Source: SH-MAG3 sp036374995
GTDB taxonomy: Bacteria; Gemmatimonadota; Gemmatimonadetes; Longimicrobiales; RSA9
Length of the DNA: 64,000 nucleotides
Assembly: GCA_036374995.1 (NCBI GenBank)
Contig: DASUSS010000007.1
Location: forward strand, 1-64,000
Direction: 5' to 3'
A model generated the notes under the pieces. It was not told the origin of the DNA. It saw nothing but the letters and a program-made list of their open reading frames with translations, and did no database searches. The position numbers and the translations under genes were made by a program. Shown here one piece after another: positions 1 to 9,495 of this stretch. The stretch's first letter is position 1; each line of letters starts with the position of its first letter.

Positions 1-1
1 G

Positions 2-1147
2 ATGCAGGGATACGTGCTGTGCTTCCTGTCGGTGGCCGTGGTCGTTTCCGGGTGCTCGAGCGATGGGACCGGCCCGCCGCTCGAGCCGATCGATGGCATT
101 CGGGCAGTGCCGGTGGCGAGCGGGCTTCAGGCACCCGTCCATCTGACGGCGCCGACGGGTGACGAGCGGCTGTTCGTCGTCGAGCAGGCGGGGCGCATCC
201 GCATCATCCGCAACGGCACCCTGCTGCCGACGCCGTTTCTCGACATCACGGACAGGGTCAGCTTCGGCGGCGAGCAGGGACTCTTCAGCGTTGCGTTCGA
301 TCCCGACTTCGCATCGACCGGTCACTTCTGGGTCGACTACACCGACGACGCCGGTGACACCCGGATCGAGCGTTACACGGTCTCGTCCGATCCGGACGTG
401 GCCGATCCGGCTTCGGCGCTGCTGGTACTCGCGGTCGACCAGCCGTTCTCCAATCACAACGGCGGCCAGCTCGCGTTCGGGCCCGATGGCATGCTGTACA
501 TCGGCATGGGCGATGGCGGTAGCGGCGGGGATCCGCTCGGCCACGGCCAGAACCCGTCGACCCTGCTCGGTGCGCTGTTGCGCATCGACGTGAAATCGGC
601 GGTGCCGTACGGTATCCCGGCGGACAACCCGTACATCGGTTCCACGAGCGCCCGGCCCGAGGTCTGGGCGATCGGACTCCGCAATCCATGGCGGTTCTCG
701 TTCGACCCCGCGACGGACCGGCTCTACATCGCCGATGTGGGGCAGGGCGACTGGGAGGAGATCAACGCCGTCCCCGACGACGCGGCGCCACTCAACTACG
801 GCTGGAACATCATGGAGGGGCCGGAGTGCTTCAACGCGGCCAGCTGCAGCCAGACCGGCCTCACGACCCCGATCCACTCCTATCCGCATCCCGACGGGTG
901 CTCGGTGACCGGCGGCTTCGTGTACCGCGGCGAGCGTCTCGGCGGGCTTCAGGGACACTACTTCTATTCGGACTACTGCGGCGGCTGGCTGCGCAGCCTG
1001 CGGCTCGCGGGCGGCGCGGCCACGGACCATCGGGAGTGGGCCGTTGGCGACATCGGGCAAGTGCTGTCGTTCGGCGTGGACGCGGACGGGGAGCTGTACG
1101 TGTTGAGCGGGAACGGCTCGGTGTATCGCCTCGACCCGTCCGACTGA
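2..1147 (+). CDS. PQQ-dependent sugar dehydrogenase-like lipoprotein (GSDH/YliI family)
   Basis: The 381-residue product starts with a lipoprotein signal peptide (lipobox VVSGC, Cys18), so it should be membrane-anchored and periplasmic. The rest is a six-bladed beta-propeller of the soluble glucose/aldose sugar dehydrogenase family: HNGGQLAFGPDG near residue 152, then a GDGG loop, IGLRNPWRFSFDP near 221 and LNYGWN near 264. Family members oxidise aldose sugars with PQQ, but many homologues have no proven substrate. The ATG lies at the second base of the window; the good signal peptide argues it is the true start, although upstream sequence is not visible. The stop is 4 bases from the stop of the convergent GGDEF-EAL gene, leaving no room for a terminator. 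Confidence 0.85.
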   Translation: MQGYVLCFLSVAVVVSGCSSDGTGPPLEPIDGIRAVPVASGLQAPVHLTAPTGDERLFVVEQAGRIRIIRNGTLLPTPFLDITDRVSFGGEQGLFSVAFDPDFASTGHFWVDYTDDAGDTRIERYTVSSDPDVADPASALLVLAVDQPFSNHNGGQLAFGPDGMLYIGMGDGGSGGDPLGHGQNPSTLLGALLRIDVKSAVPYGIPADNPYIGSTSARPEVWAIGLRNPWRFSFDPATDRLYIADVGQGDWEEINAVPDDAAPLNYGWNIMEGPECFNAASCSQTGLTTPIHSYPHPDGCSVTGGFVYRGERLGGLQGHYFYSDYCGGWLRSLRLAGGAATDHREWAVGDIGQVLSFGVDADGELYVLSGNGSVYRLDPSD

Positions 1148-1151
1148 CCCG

Positions 1152-3920
1152 TTACCAGACGGGATTGCTACGCAGCAGCTCGTCGATCTCGGCAGGTGAG
1201 CGCGGCGTCGAGAACAGGAACCCCTGCGCGAAGCCGGGACCGAGCTGCCGCAGGAACTCGAGCTGTTCGCGCGTCTCCACGCCCTGCGCGACGGATGCCA
1301 TGCCGAGCGTATGGCTCAGCGCGATGATCGTCTCGACGAGGCGCGTGCTGTCACCGCTGAAGCCGATGCGGCTCACGAAGGAGCGGTCGATCTTCAACGT
1401 GTCGACCGGGAATGTGTGAAGCTGGCCGAGCGGCGTGCAGCCGCTGCCGAAGTCGTCGATGCAGAGCCTGATCCCGCGCTCGCGCAGCGCAGCGATGAGT
1501 GCCGTCCGATTCTCGTCCTCGGTGGACAGCACGCTCTCCGCGATCTCCAGCTTCAGTGCGGTCGGCGGCAGCTCGGTACGCATGAGGATGTCGTCGATGC
1601 GCTCGACGAGGTCCTCCTGCTCGAACTGCGTGGCCGACAGATTCACGCTCATCGTCAGATCGGCTCGATCGGCGAAGCGACGCAGCCACTCGCGCATCTG
1701 GCGCGACGCGTGCTCCAGCACCCACCAGCCGACCTCGACGATCAGCCCGCTGCGTTCCGCCACCGGCATGAACTCCTCCGGTGACAGCAGGCCGCGCCAC
1801 GGGTGCTCCCATCGGATCAGTGCCTCGAAGCCGGTGATCCGGCCGTCGGCCAGGCTGATGATCGGCTGATACGCGAGCCGGAACTCGTTGCGCTCCAGCG
1901 CACGCTGGAGCTCGAACTCGGCCTGCTGCGTGTTCACCACGAGCTGATGGATCTCGCGGTCGAAGATCTCGTAGCGCGACCGGCCCTCGAGCTTTGCGCG
2001 ATACATCGCCGCGTCGGCATCGCGCAGGATGTCCTCCGGCCGCTCATAGCCGGTCGAGCTCAGTGCAATGCCGATGCTGGCGCTCGTGAACACCTCGTGG
2101 CCCGACAGGCGGAACGGTACGCTCAGCTCCAGCAGGATCCGCTCCGCGACGCGCGTCGCATCCCGCACGTCCGGCACGTTGCCGAGGAGTACGGCGAACT
2201 CATCGCCGCCGAAGCGCGCGACTGTATCTCCCGTGCGCACGCACCCCTCGAGGCGTCGTGCGATCGACACGAGCAGGTCGTCGCCGATCATGTGACCGAA
2301 GCTGTCGTTCACGAACTTGAAGCGGTCGATGTCGAGGAAGGCGACACCGAACACCATCTCCGGATGGCGCTCCGCCTGGCGCAGCAGACGCTCGAGGCGG
2401 TCCACGAAAAGCGACCGGTTCGGCAGACCCGTCAGCGCATCGTGAAACGCGTTGTGCAGCAGCTGCTCCTCGGCCCGCTTCCGCTCCGTGATGTCGTGCA
2501 CGATCGCAACGACGCCGATCACGTCGCCGTCCGGCGACAGGTGCGGACTGAACACGGCCGAAACCCAGCCGGACCGGCGCGTTTCCGGGATGATGAACTG
2601 CGTATCCTGGGAGTAGACGGTCTCGCCGGCGAGCGAGCGCTCGAGCAGCGCCTCCGTGCCGTGCTCGCGCAGCTGCGGGAACACATCGAGCCCGTGCGTG
2701 CCGATCACCTGGTCGCCGCCGACCCCCGTGAGCTCCTCCATGAACCGGTTCCACACCTTGCAGGTGAGATCCCGGTCGAACACGATGACGCCCTGCCGCA
2801 CGCTGCTGATGATCGCGCGGGTGAAGTGCTCCGACTCCATGAGCCGGCGTTCCGCCCGCTTCCGGTCGGTGATGTCGCGGATGATTCCCTGATACCCGAT
2901 GATGGCGCCATCCGGCGCCCGTCGCACCATCGAGCTGAGCAGACAGTCGAGCCGCTCGCCGTTGCGCTTGCGCAGCGTGACCTCGTAGTCGCGCACCGAG
3001 CCGTGCTCCTCGACCACCTTCGAGAACGCGTCGCGCGCACGCGCATCGAGGTAGAGCTCACGCGCATTCACGCGCATCAGCTCCTCGCGGGTATAGCCGA
3101 ACAGCTCGAGTGCCGCGGGATTCACGTCGATGAAGCGGCCATCGCGGCGCGTGATGTAGATCGCGTCGCGCGATTCCTCGAACAGCGTGCGGTACCGCTC
3201 CTCGCTCTCGCGCAGGCCGTCGACCAGGAACTGGAACTGCTGCTGTGCCGTTTCCGCCGCCGCCCGCGCGCGGACTGCCGTCTCGTAGAGCAGGGCATTG
3301 TCGATCGCGACCGATGCACGGGCGACGAACTCGCCTGCGGTCGCGAACTCATCTGCCGAGTACGCGCGTCGCCGTGACGACAGCAGCGTCACCACGCCGA
3401 GGATGTGGCCGCGCGAGCGGAGCGGCAGCACGAGATAGGCGTGAACCTCGATGTCGCGGAGCAGCGCAGCCTCGGCGGAATCCGGCGGCCACGGCGGCGC
3501 GGCACCGTCCGCAATGACGCCGATCTGCGCACGGCCGGTGCGCAGTGCGGCCTGCTGCGGCGAGTCCTCGGCCGCGATCGCAGCCAGCAGCTCGTCGAGG
3601 CGTGCGACACCGCCCAGCGCTTCATCCAGTGCGGCTGCCCGGTACGGCCGGCCGCCGGTCAGGTCGATGATGCAGAGATCCGCGAGCTCCGGCACCGCGA
3701 GCCGCGCCACGTGGTCCGCCGTCGCGGCGCTGTCCAGGCTCGTGCCGAGCGCCATGCTCGCCCGTGCCAGGAACGCCATCCGACCCTCCTGCGCACGCGC
3801 GACCTGGAGTGCCAGCCGCGCCGCCGCCGTCGAGGCGTCGCTGCGCAGCCCCGCATCGCCGCCGGCCTCCTGCTCCGGCAGCCGCGTGGATTCCGCGTCC
3901 AGGTTCATGTCTGCGTCCAT
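1152..3920 (-). CDS. GAF-PAS-PAS-GGDEF-EAL cyclic-di-GMP signalling protein
   Basis: This 922-residue cytoplasmic protein has no clear membrane segment. Domain order: GAF (about 55-205), two PAS domains (about 235-350 and 360-480), GGDEF (motif FGGDEF near 569) and EAL (FEALIRW near 697). The cyclase site is intact and an RxxD inhibitory site (RTGD) sits five residues before GGDEF, so it should make c-di-GMP under product control. The EAL domain keeps EAL, the SVNLSATQF Asn, DDFG and LKID, but the usual VAEGVET reads VAQGVET near 877 and loop 6 is DDFGSGCTPL, so phosphodiesterase activity is doubtful. It lies 27 bases downstream of the peptidase gene on the same strand and may be co-transcribed with it. 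Confidence 0.93.
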   Translation of the reverse strand: MDADMNLDAESTRLPEQEAGGDAGLRSDASTAAARLALQVARAQEGRMAFLARASMALGTSLDSAATADHVARLAVPELADLCIIDLTGGRPYRAAALDEALGGVARLDELLAAIAAEDSPQQAALRTGRAQIGVIADGAAPPWPPDSAEAALLRDIEVHAYLVLPLRSRGHILGVVTLLSSRRRAYSADEFATAGEFVARASVAIDNALLYETAVRARAAAETAQQQFQFLVDGLRESEERYRTLFEESRDAIYITRRDGRFIDVNPAALELFGYTREELMRVNARELYLDARARDAFSKVVEEHGSVRDYEVTLRKRNGERLDCLLSSMVRRAPDGAIIGYQGIIRDITDRKRAERRLMESEHFTRAIISSVRQGVIVFDRDLTCKVWNRFMEELTGVGGDQVIGTHGLDVFPQLREHGTEALLERSLAGETVYSQDTQFIIPETRRSGWVSAVFSPHLSPDGDVIGVVAIVHDITERKRAEEQLLHNAFHDALTGLPNRSLFVDRLERLLRQAERHPEMVFGVAFLDIDRFKFVNDSFGHMIGDDLLVSIARRLEGCVRTGDTVARFGGDEFAVLLGNVPDVRDATRVAERILLELSVPFRLSGHEVFTSASIGIALSSTGYERPEDILRDADAAMYRAKLEGRSRYEIFDREIHQLVVNTQQAEFELQRALERNEFRLAYQPIISLADGRITGFEALIRWEHPWRGLLSPEEFMPVAERSGLIVEVGWWVLEHASRQMREWLRRFADRADLTMSVNLSATQFEQEDLVERIDDILMRTELPPTALKLEIAESVLSTEDENRTALIAALRERGIRLCIDDFGSGCTPLGQLHTFPVDTLKIDRSFVSRIGFSGDSTRLVETIIALSHTLGMASVAQGVETREQLEFLRQLGPGFAQGFLFSTPRSPAEIDELLRSNPVW

Positions 3921-3947
3921 GCTTCCGGCTCCATGGCCAGGAAGGGC

Positions 3948-5246
3948 TCAGCCGCCTCGTCTGCCCAGAACGGCGCGCAGGCGGACTTCTCGACCCTCCC
4001 GCAGCACCACGACCTCGATCGCGTCACCCGGCCGATGCGCCCGCAACGCGTCCGTGAAGCCCTGCAGATCCGCAATCTCATGCTCGCCCAGACGGATCAG
4101 GATGTCGCCCTTCTTCATCCCGGCCGTCTCGCCCGGCGAGCCCGCCGTCACCCCGCTCAGCAGCACGCCCCGCTCGACGGGCGCGAAATCCGGAACCGTG
4201 CCCAGCCATGCGCCCGACCCGCTCTGCGGCGCCTGGGCCGGCTGGCCGGCGCCGCGCACGAGCGTCAGCGCCGTCGTGCCACCCGCGAGCTCCCGTGCGA
4301 TCGACGCGACGAGTTCCGACACCCGCTCCAGCCCCGCCGCGTCGACCCGCTCCCAGTCGTCGCTCGGCTTGTGATAGTCCGCGTGCGTGTTCGTGAAGAA
4401 GTGCAGGACGGGAATATCGCTCAGATAGAACGACGTATGGTCGCTCGGTCCCACGCCGTCCGGCTGGAGCGCCACGGTGACCTCTGCCGCGCCCGCCTGA
4501 CGCTCCACCAGTTCCCTCCATTCCGCCGCCGTGCCGACGCCGTAGACGATCAGCGGGTCCTGCTCCAGACGCCCGACCATGTCCAGGTTCAGCATCGCCC
4601 GCACGCCCTCCAGCCCGACCGTCGGCGAGCGTACGAAATGCGCCGAGCCCAGCAGACCCAGCTCCTCGCCCGTGAACGCCAGGAACAGGACGGATCGAGC
4701 GGGACGCGGTCCCGCCGCCAGGCGCTCGGCAATGCGGAGCAGTGCGGCCACGCCGGATGCATTGTCATCCGCACCGTTGTGCACGGCTGCCGCGCCCGGC
4801 TCGAGCGAGCCGGCGCCGCCGAGCCCGAGGTGGTCGTAATGCGCGCCGACGACGATCAGTTCCTCCCGGAGAACCGGATCCGACCCCTCGAGGAGGGCCA
4901 CCACGTTGCGGCCGGTGACGGTCTCCGCGTCGGGGCCGCTGCCGTGCGGGCCGGCGGCGGTCGCGGGGACCGGGACGTCCTGGAAGAAGCCGTCGTGGCC
5001 GGCGGCCCGCAGACCGAGCGCCCGGAAGCGTGCCGCGATGTAGTCACCGGCACAGCGCTCCCCGCTCGAGCCTGCGCGCCGGCCCTCTAGCGCGTCATCG
5101 GCGAGGAAACGGACCGTGGCCAGCGGCTCGCGCAGGTCGCGCGTCAGCAGAACGGGATCGGGGCAGGTCTGGGCGCTCGCGGCGGTGCCGCTGAAGATCA
5201 GCAGTGCTGCGGCGGCCAGGCCCCTGCGGCGGGCGCAATCGTGCAT
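3948..5246 (-). CDS. secreted M28 zinc aminopeptidase with C-terminal PDZ domain
   Basis: The 432-residue protein begins with a Sec signal peptide ending near SAQTC. The M28 metallopeptidase core shows VGAHYDHLG (metal His), HNGADDNASG (bridging Asp), FTGEELGLLG (catalytic Glu pair), LNLDMVGR and HADYHKPSDD. A PDZ domain fills the last 90 residues (GVLLSGVTAGSPGETAGMKKGD). It is probably a periplasmic or extracellular aminopeptidase, with the PDZ domain guiding substrate or partner binding. The start is uncertain between ATG 5246 (AGGA a few bases upstream) and ATG 5261; the open frame runs far upstream but has no signal sequence there. It shares a short divergent promoter region with the PD40 gene. 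Confidence 0.88.
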   Translation of the reverse strand: MHDCARRRGLAAAALLIFSGTAASAQTCPDPVLLTRDLREPLATVRFLADDALEGRRAGSSGERCAGDYIAARFRALGLRAAGHDGFFQDVPVPATAAGPHGSGPDAETVTGRNVVALLEGSDPVLREELIVVGAHYDHLGLGGAGSLEPGAAAVHNGADDNASGVAALLRIAERLAAGPRPARSVLFLAFTGEELGLLGSAHFVRSPTVGLEGVRAMLNLDMVGRLEQDPLIVYGVGTAAEWRELVERQAGAAEVTVALQPDGVGPSDHTSFYLSDIPVLHFFTNTHADYHKPSDDWERVDAAGLERVSELVASIARELAGGTTALTLVRGAGQPAQAPQSGSGAWLGTVPDFAPVERGVLLSGVTAGSPGETAGMKKGDILIRLGEHEIADLQGFTDALRAHRPGDAIEVVVLREGREVRLRAVLGRRGG

Positions 5247-5280
5247 GGGGTCCTGTTCCATCAAGGGGGGAGACGTCGGC

Positions 5281-5309
5281 TCGACACCGTACGCCTCTCC
5301 CGGTATTCT
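5281..5309 (+). promoter_or_regulatory. sigma70-like promoter of the PD40 lipoprotein gene, leaderless
   Basis: TCGACA (5281-5286), a 17-base spacer and TATTCT (5304-5309). Transcription would begin around 5316, which is the A of the ATG, so the mRNA should be leaderless; no Shine-Dalgarno sequence is visible upstream of the start. The -10 region read on the other strand is TAGAAT, a -10 for the divergent peptidase gene. Confidence 0.5.
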
Positions 5310-5315
5310 AACCGA

Positions 5316-6395
5316 ATGAGACTCCCTGTGACAGTGGCCGCGGCCCTCGTGCTGGCTGGCTGCGGCCCGAAATCCGAGACCGTTCGGACCGCCTCCCTGG
5401 CTCAGCCCGATGTCCCCCGGACCGTCCCGGACCGGCCCGAGGAGCCGCGCCTGACGAACCTCCGCATGCTGACCAACGGCGGTGAGAACGCCGAAGCCTA
5501 CTTCTCCGCCGACGGGTCCCGCCTGATCTTCCAGGCGACCCGGCCCGGCGTCAGCGCGTGCGACCAGATCTTCACGATGAATGCGGACGGCTCCGATGTC
5601 CGCATGGTGTCGACCGGGCAGGGGACCACGACCTGCGCCTATTTCTTCCCCGACGGCGACCGCATCCTCTACAGCTCTACCCACGAGCACGCGCCCGAGT
5701 GCCCGCCACGCCCCGATTACAGCGAGGGCTACGTCTGGGCGCTGCACCCCTTCGACATCTACACAGCACGCCCCGACGGCTCCGACCTGCGCAGGATCGG
5801 CAGCACGCCCGGCTACGATGCCGAGGCCACGATCGCGCCGGATGGCTCGCGCATCGTCTTCACCTCCACGCGCGACGGCGACCTCGAGATCTATACCATG
5901 AACCCCGACGGCAGCGATGTCCGCCGTCTGACGCACGAGCCCGGCTACGACGGCGGCGCCTTCTTCTCGCCGGATGGTACGAAGATCGTGTACCGGGCCC
6001 GGCATCCGGAGACGGACGAGGAGCTGGCCGACTATCGGCGTCTGCTCGATCGCGGCCTGATCCGGCCGTCGCGACTCGACATCTACATCATGGATGCGGA
6101 CGGCTCGAACAGGGTGCGGGTGACGAACAACGGTGCGGCGAACTTCGCGCCCTACATGCACCCGGACGGGCGGCGCATCATCTTCAGCTCGAACATGGAT
6201 GATCCGGCCGGTCGCAACTTCGACCTGTACCTGATCAACGTGGACGGTACGGGTCTGGAGCGGGTGACGAGCTCACCGGATTTCGACGGGTTTCCGATGT
6301 TCACGGCGGATGGCGGGAAGCTGGTGTTCGCGTCGAACCGGGAGCAGGCGCAGGCGGGCGAGACGAACGTGTTCATTGCCGACTGGCGTGAGTGA
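5316..6395 (+). CDS. PD40/TolB-like beta-propeller lipoprotein
   Basis: This 359-residue protein begins with a lipoprotein signal (lipobox LVLAGC) and contains repeated WD40-like PD40 units of the type TMNPDGSDVRRLT, SPDGTKIVY and MDADGSNRVRVT, about six in number. Such propellers resemble the C-terminal domain of TolB and usually bind proteins or ligands at the envelope; the specific role is not known. The frame continues upstream of 5316, but the lipobox and the promoter position favour ATG 5316. It is followed by a hairpin at 6453. Confidence 0.82.
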   Translation: MRLPVTVAAALVLAGCGPKSETVRTASLAQPDVPRTVPDRPEEPRLTNLRMLTNGGENAEAYFSADGSRLIFQATRPGVSACDQIFTMNADGSDVRMVSTGQGTTTCAYFFPDGDRILYSSTHEHAPECPPRPDYSEGYVWALHPFDIYTARPDGSDLRRIGSTPGYDAEATIAPDGSRIVFTSTRDGDLEIYTMNPDGSDVRRLTHEPGYDGGAFFSPDGTKIVYRARHPETDEELADYRRLLDRGLIRPSRLDIYIMDADGSNRVRVTNNGAANFAPYMHPDGRRIIFSSNMDDPAGRNFDLYLINVDGTGLERVTSSPDFDGFPMFTADGGKLVFASNREQAQAGETNVFIADWRE

Positions 6396-6452
6396 CGGGC
6401 GGTGGGGCAGGGGTCGGTGTAGTGGATCTCCTGACAGGCGGTGCGTGTGTGA

Positions 6453-6476
6453 GGGCGGCACAATCGTCTGCCGCCC
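6453..6476 (+). terminator. hairpin in the PD40-pntAA gap
   Basis: GGGCGGCA (6453-6460) pairs perfectly with TGCCGCCC (6469-6476) around an 8-base loop. There is no U-run after it, so it may be a weak or factor-dependent end for the upstream gene rather than a classical terminator. Confidence 0.3.
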
Positions 6477-6588
6477 GACAGAAGCCGGCGGGGTGGCGGT
6501 TTAGGTTGCGCGCCGGCTGGACGAGTGATCGGATCGGCCGCGGCGGCGGCTGTCGGCGTCGACCTCAGGGAACGAGACGGGAGCGCTC

Positions 6589-7722
6589 ATGAAGATCGCA
6601 GTGCCGAAGGAGGCAGGGCAGGGAGAGCGGCGCGTGTCGCTGGTGCCGGAGAGTGTGGCGCGACTGGTGAAGGCCGGCCACGCCGTGGCCATCGAGCGGG
6701 ACGCGGGTGCGTCGGCGGGATTCGACGATGCGGCGTACGAGGCGGCGGGCGCGGCGGTGAATGCCGATCGTGGCCGGCTGCTGTCGGAGGCGGATCTCAT
6801 CGTGACCGTTCGTCAGCTGCCGGATGCCGACCTGGGCACGGTGCGCAAGGGTGTTGCGCAGATCGGGATGCTGCGCCCGCTCAGCTCGCCCGCTCACGTG
6901 GAGCGGCTGGCGGAGCGGGGCGTGCGCGCGCTCGCGATGGAGCTGGTGCCGCGCATCACGCGGGCGCAGAAGATGGACGTGCTGTCCTCCCAGGCGACGG
7001 CGGCCGGCTACAAGGCGGTGCTGCTCGCGGCCACGGGTCATGGCAGGTTCTTCCCGATGCTCATGACGGCCGCGGGCACGATCCCGCCCGCGCGCGTGCT
7101 CGTGCTGGGCGCGGGTGTGGCCGGCCTGCAGGCGATCGCGACGGCGCGCCGCCTCGGTGCTGTGGTGCAGGGCTTCGACATCCGGCCGGCGGTCAAGGAG
7201 CAGGTGGAGAGTCTGGGCGCGCAGTGGGTCGGGATGGAGTTGAGCGAGGCCGAGGGCAGCGGCGGCTACGCCACGGAAGTGTCCGAGGAAACGCAGCGGC
7301 GGGAGCACGAGCATCTGGCGAAGCTCGTCGGCGAAGCCGACGTCGTGATCACGACCGCGCAGATACCCGGGCGGCCGGCGCCCGTGCTGATCACGACCGA
7401 CATGGTCGATGGGATGAAGGCGGGCTCGGTCATTGTGGATCTGGCCGCCGAGTCGGGCGGCAACTGCGAGCTGACGCGGCCGGACGAGGAGGTGCGCCAC
7501 GGCCGCGTTGTCGTTCTGGGGCCGACAGACCTGGCGGCCGGCACCGCGATCCACGCGAGCCAGATGTACTCGCGCAACGTGGAAGCGCTGATCCAGCACA
7601 TTGCGAAGGATGGCGCCGTCAGTCTGGACCCCGAAGACGAGATCGTCCGCGAGTGTCTCATCACCGATGGTGGACAGGTCGTGCACCCGCGTGTGAGCGC
7701 AACCGTCAGACAGGAGCGCTGA
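6589..7722 (+). CDS. pntAA: NAD(P) transhydrogenase subunit alpha, NAD(H)-binding part
   Basis: The 377-residue soluble domain I of proton-translocating transhydrogenase, which couples hydride transfer between NADH and NADP+ to proton movement. The alanine dehydrogenase/PNT fold is clear: N-terminal VPKEAGQGERRVSLVPE, the nucleotide-binding VLVLGAGVAGLQAIATA near 167 and the mobile-loop region following. A GGGAG-type ribosome site lies just upstream. It is the first gene of a three-gene operon with the alpha subunit split in two, the arrangement known from Rhodospirillum rubrum. Confidence 0.95.
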   Translation: MKIAVPKEAGQGERRVSLVPESVARLVKAGHAVAIERDAGASAGFDDAAYEAAGAAVNADRGRLLSEADLIVTVRQLPDADLGTVRKGVAQIGMLRPLSSPAHVERLAERGVRALAMELVPRITRAQKMDVLSSQATAAGYKAVLLAATGHGRFFPMLMTAAGTIPPARVLVLGAGVAGLQAIATARRLGAVVQGFDIRPAVKEQVESLGAQWVGMELSEAEGSGGYATEVSEETQRREHEHLAKLVGEADVVITTAQIPGRPAPVLITTDMVDGMKAGSVIVDLAAESGGNCELTRPDEEVRHGRVVVLGPTDLAAGTAIHASQMYSRNVEALIQHIAKDGAVSLDPEDEIVRECLITDGGQVVHPRVSATVRQER

Positions 7723-7726
7723 TGCC

Positions 7727-8023
7727 ATGCCCGAAGGACTGATGCTTTCTCTCTACATCTTCGTGCTGGCGATCTTCGTCGGCTTCGAGGTCATCACGAA
7801 AGTGCCGCAGATGCTGCACACGCCGCTGATGTCGGGGTCGAATGCGATCTCCGGTATCACGCTCGTCGGCGCGGTCGTCGTCGCGGGACGCGTCGAGTCG
7901 CCGCTGAGCACTGCACTCGCCGTGATCGCCGTTGCGTTCGCGACGATCAATGTGGTGGGCGGTTTCGTGGTGACGGATCGCATGCTGCAGATGTTCCGGC
8001 GTCGCGGCGAGGAGACGAAATGA
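7727..8023 (+). CDS. pntAB: NAD(P) transhydrogenase subunit alpha, membrane part
   Basis: A 98-residue membrane protein with three to four hydrophobic helices and the family signature KVPQMLHTPLMSGSNAISGI. It forms, with PntB, the proton channel of the transhydrogenase. The gene starts 4 bases after pntAA and overlaps pntB by 4 bases, so translation is probably coupled. Confidence 0.94.
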   Translation: MPEGLMLSLYIFVLAIFVGFEVITKVPQMLHTPLMSGSNAISGITLVGAVVVAGRVESPLSTALAVIAVAFATINVVGGFVVTDRMLQMFRRRGEETK

Positions 8024-9447
8024 GTGAAGTCGCGGCCAACGGGACGCTCGCAGCGGTCCCGCTCCTGATCGAGATCTCCTACCTCCTCGCTGCCGTCCTC
8101 TTCATTATCGGGCTCAAGCGGCTCAGCTCGCCCGCGACGGCACGCTCGGGGAACACGGTCGGTGCCACGGGCATGCTCGTCGCCGTCGTCGCGACGCTCC
8201 TGCACTGGGAGATCGTCAGCTTCATCTGGATCGTGGTGGGCATTGTGCTCGGTGCGGCCATCGGCCTGTGGATGGCGCGCACCGTCAAGATGACGGCCAT
8301 GCCGCAGATGGTGGCGTTGCTGAACGGCTTCGGCGGCGGCGCATCGGCACTGGTCGCAGGCGACGAGTACATCCGCTTCGCGTCCGGCGCCATCGATGCG
8401 CCGATGAACGTGCAGGCGACGATCATGCTCAGCGTGCTGATCGGCGCGCTCACGTTCTCCGGCAGCCTGATCGCGTTCGGCAAGCTGCAGGAGCTGATCA
8501 CGGGACGCGCCGTGACGTATCCGGGCCAGCAGATCGTCAACGGTCTGATCTTCGGCGGTACGTTTGCGCTCGCCGCATACCTCGTTGCGGCGGATGCGAA
8601 CCTGCCTCTGTATGTCGGGCTGAACATCGCCGCGCTCGTGATCGGCGTGCTCTTCGTGATCCCGATCGGTGGGGCCGACATGCCGGTCGTGATTTCGCTG
8701 CTGAACTCGTTCTCTGGCATCGCCGCGGCCATGACCGGGTTCGTGCTCGGCAACAACGTCCTGATCGTGAGCGGCGCACTGGTCGGCGCGTCGGGGATCA
8801 TCCTCACGAAGATCATGTGTGACGCGATGAACCGCTCGCTCACCAACGTGTTGTTCGGTGCGTTCGGCGCGACGGTGACCGCCGGGCCGGCGGGTGTGAG
8901 TGCGGACGGCAGGGTCGTGCGCGACATCAGTGCGGAGGACGCTGCGATCCTGCTGGGATACGCGCGCAACGTCGTGTTCGTGCCGGGCTACGGCATGGCC
9001 GTCTCGCAGGCGCAGCATCAGGTCCGCGAGCTCGCCGACCTGCTCCAGACGCGCGGTGTGGATGTGAAGTACGCGATCCACCCGGTCGCCGGGCGCATGC
9101 CCGGCCACATGAACGTGCTGCTCGCCGAGGCCAACGTGCCCTACCCGCAGCTCGTCGAGATGGAGCAGATCAACCCGGAGTTCGACCGGACCGACGTGGC
9201 GGTCGTGATCGGCGCGAACGACGTCGTGAACCCGGCGGCGCGGCACGATACGGGCAGTCCGATCTACGGGATGCCGATTCTGGATGTCGATCACGCGAAG
9301 AACGTGATCGTCATGAAGCGCAGCATGAATCCGGGGTTCGCGGGTATCGAGAACGAGCTGTTCTACGCGGACAACACGCGGATGCTGTTCGGTGATGCGC
9401 GCAAGTCGCTGACCGCGCTGGTCCAGCAGGTCAAAGCCGGTGTATAG
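8020..9447 (+). CDS. pntB: NAD(P) transhydrogenase subunit beta
   Basis: The 475-residue protein has about nine N-terminal membrane helices followed by the soluble NADP(H)-binding domain III. Diagnostic sequences are PGYGMAVSQAQH (near 326), GRMPGHMNVLLAEANVPY and AVVIGANDVVNPAA. Length is normal for the family. ATG overlaps the pntAB stop. With pntAA and pntAB it supplies NADPH at the expense of the proton gradient. Confidence 0.96.
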   Translation: MSEVAANGTLAAVPLLIEISYLLAAVLFIIGLKRLSSPATARSGNTVGATGMLVAVVATLLHWEIVSFIWIVVGIVLGAAIGLWMARTVKMTAMPQMVALLNGFGGGASALVAGDEYIRFASGAIDAPMNVQATIMLSVLIGALTFSGSLIAFGKLQELITGRAVTYPGQQIVNGLIFGGTFALAAYLVAADANLPLYVGLNIAALVIGVLFVIPIGGADMPVVISLLNSFSGIAAAMTGFVLGNNVLIVSGALVGASGIILTKIMCDAMNRSLTNVLFGAFGATVTAGPAGVSADGRVVRDISAEDAAILLGYARNVVFVPGYGMAVSQAQHQVRELADLLQTRGVDVKYAIHPVAGRMPGHMNVLLAEANVPYPQLVEMEQINPEFDRTDVAVVIGANDVVNPAARHDTGSPIYGMPILDVDHAKNVIVMKRSMNPGFAGIENELFYADNTRMLFGDARKSLTALVQQVKAGV

Positions 9448-9454
9448 CGGCGAG

Positions 9455-9483
9455 TTGAGTCCGGGGGTCGGCGAGGCTATCTT
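9455..9483 (+). promoter_or_regulatory. candidate promoter of the ccm operon
   Basis: TTGAGT (9455-9460), 17-base spacer, TATCTT (9478-9483). Initiation near 9490 would leave only about six bases before the ccmA ATG at 9496, and no Shine-Dalgarno sequence is present, so the message may be essentially leaderless. Confidence 0.4.
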
Positions 9484-9495
9484 ATTCTGAATCTT

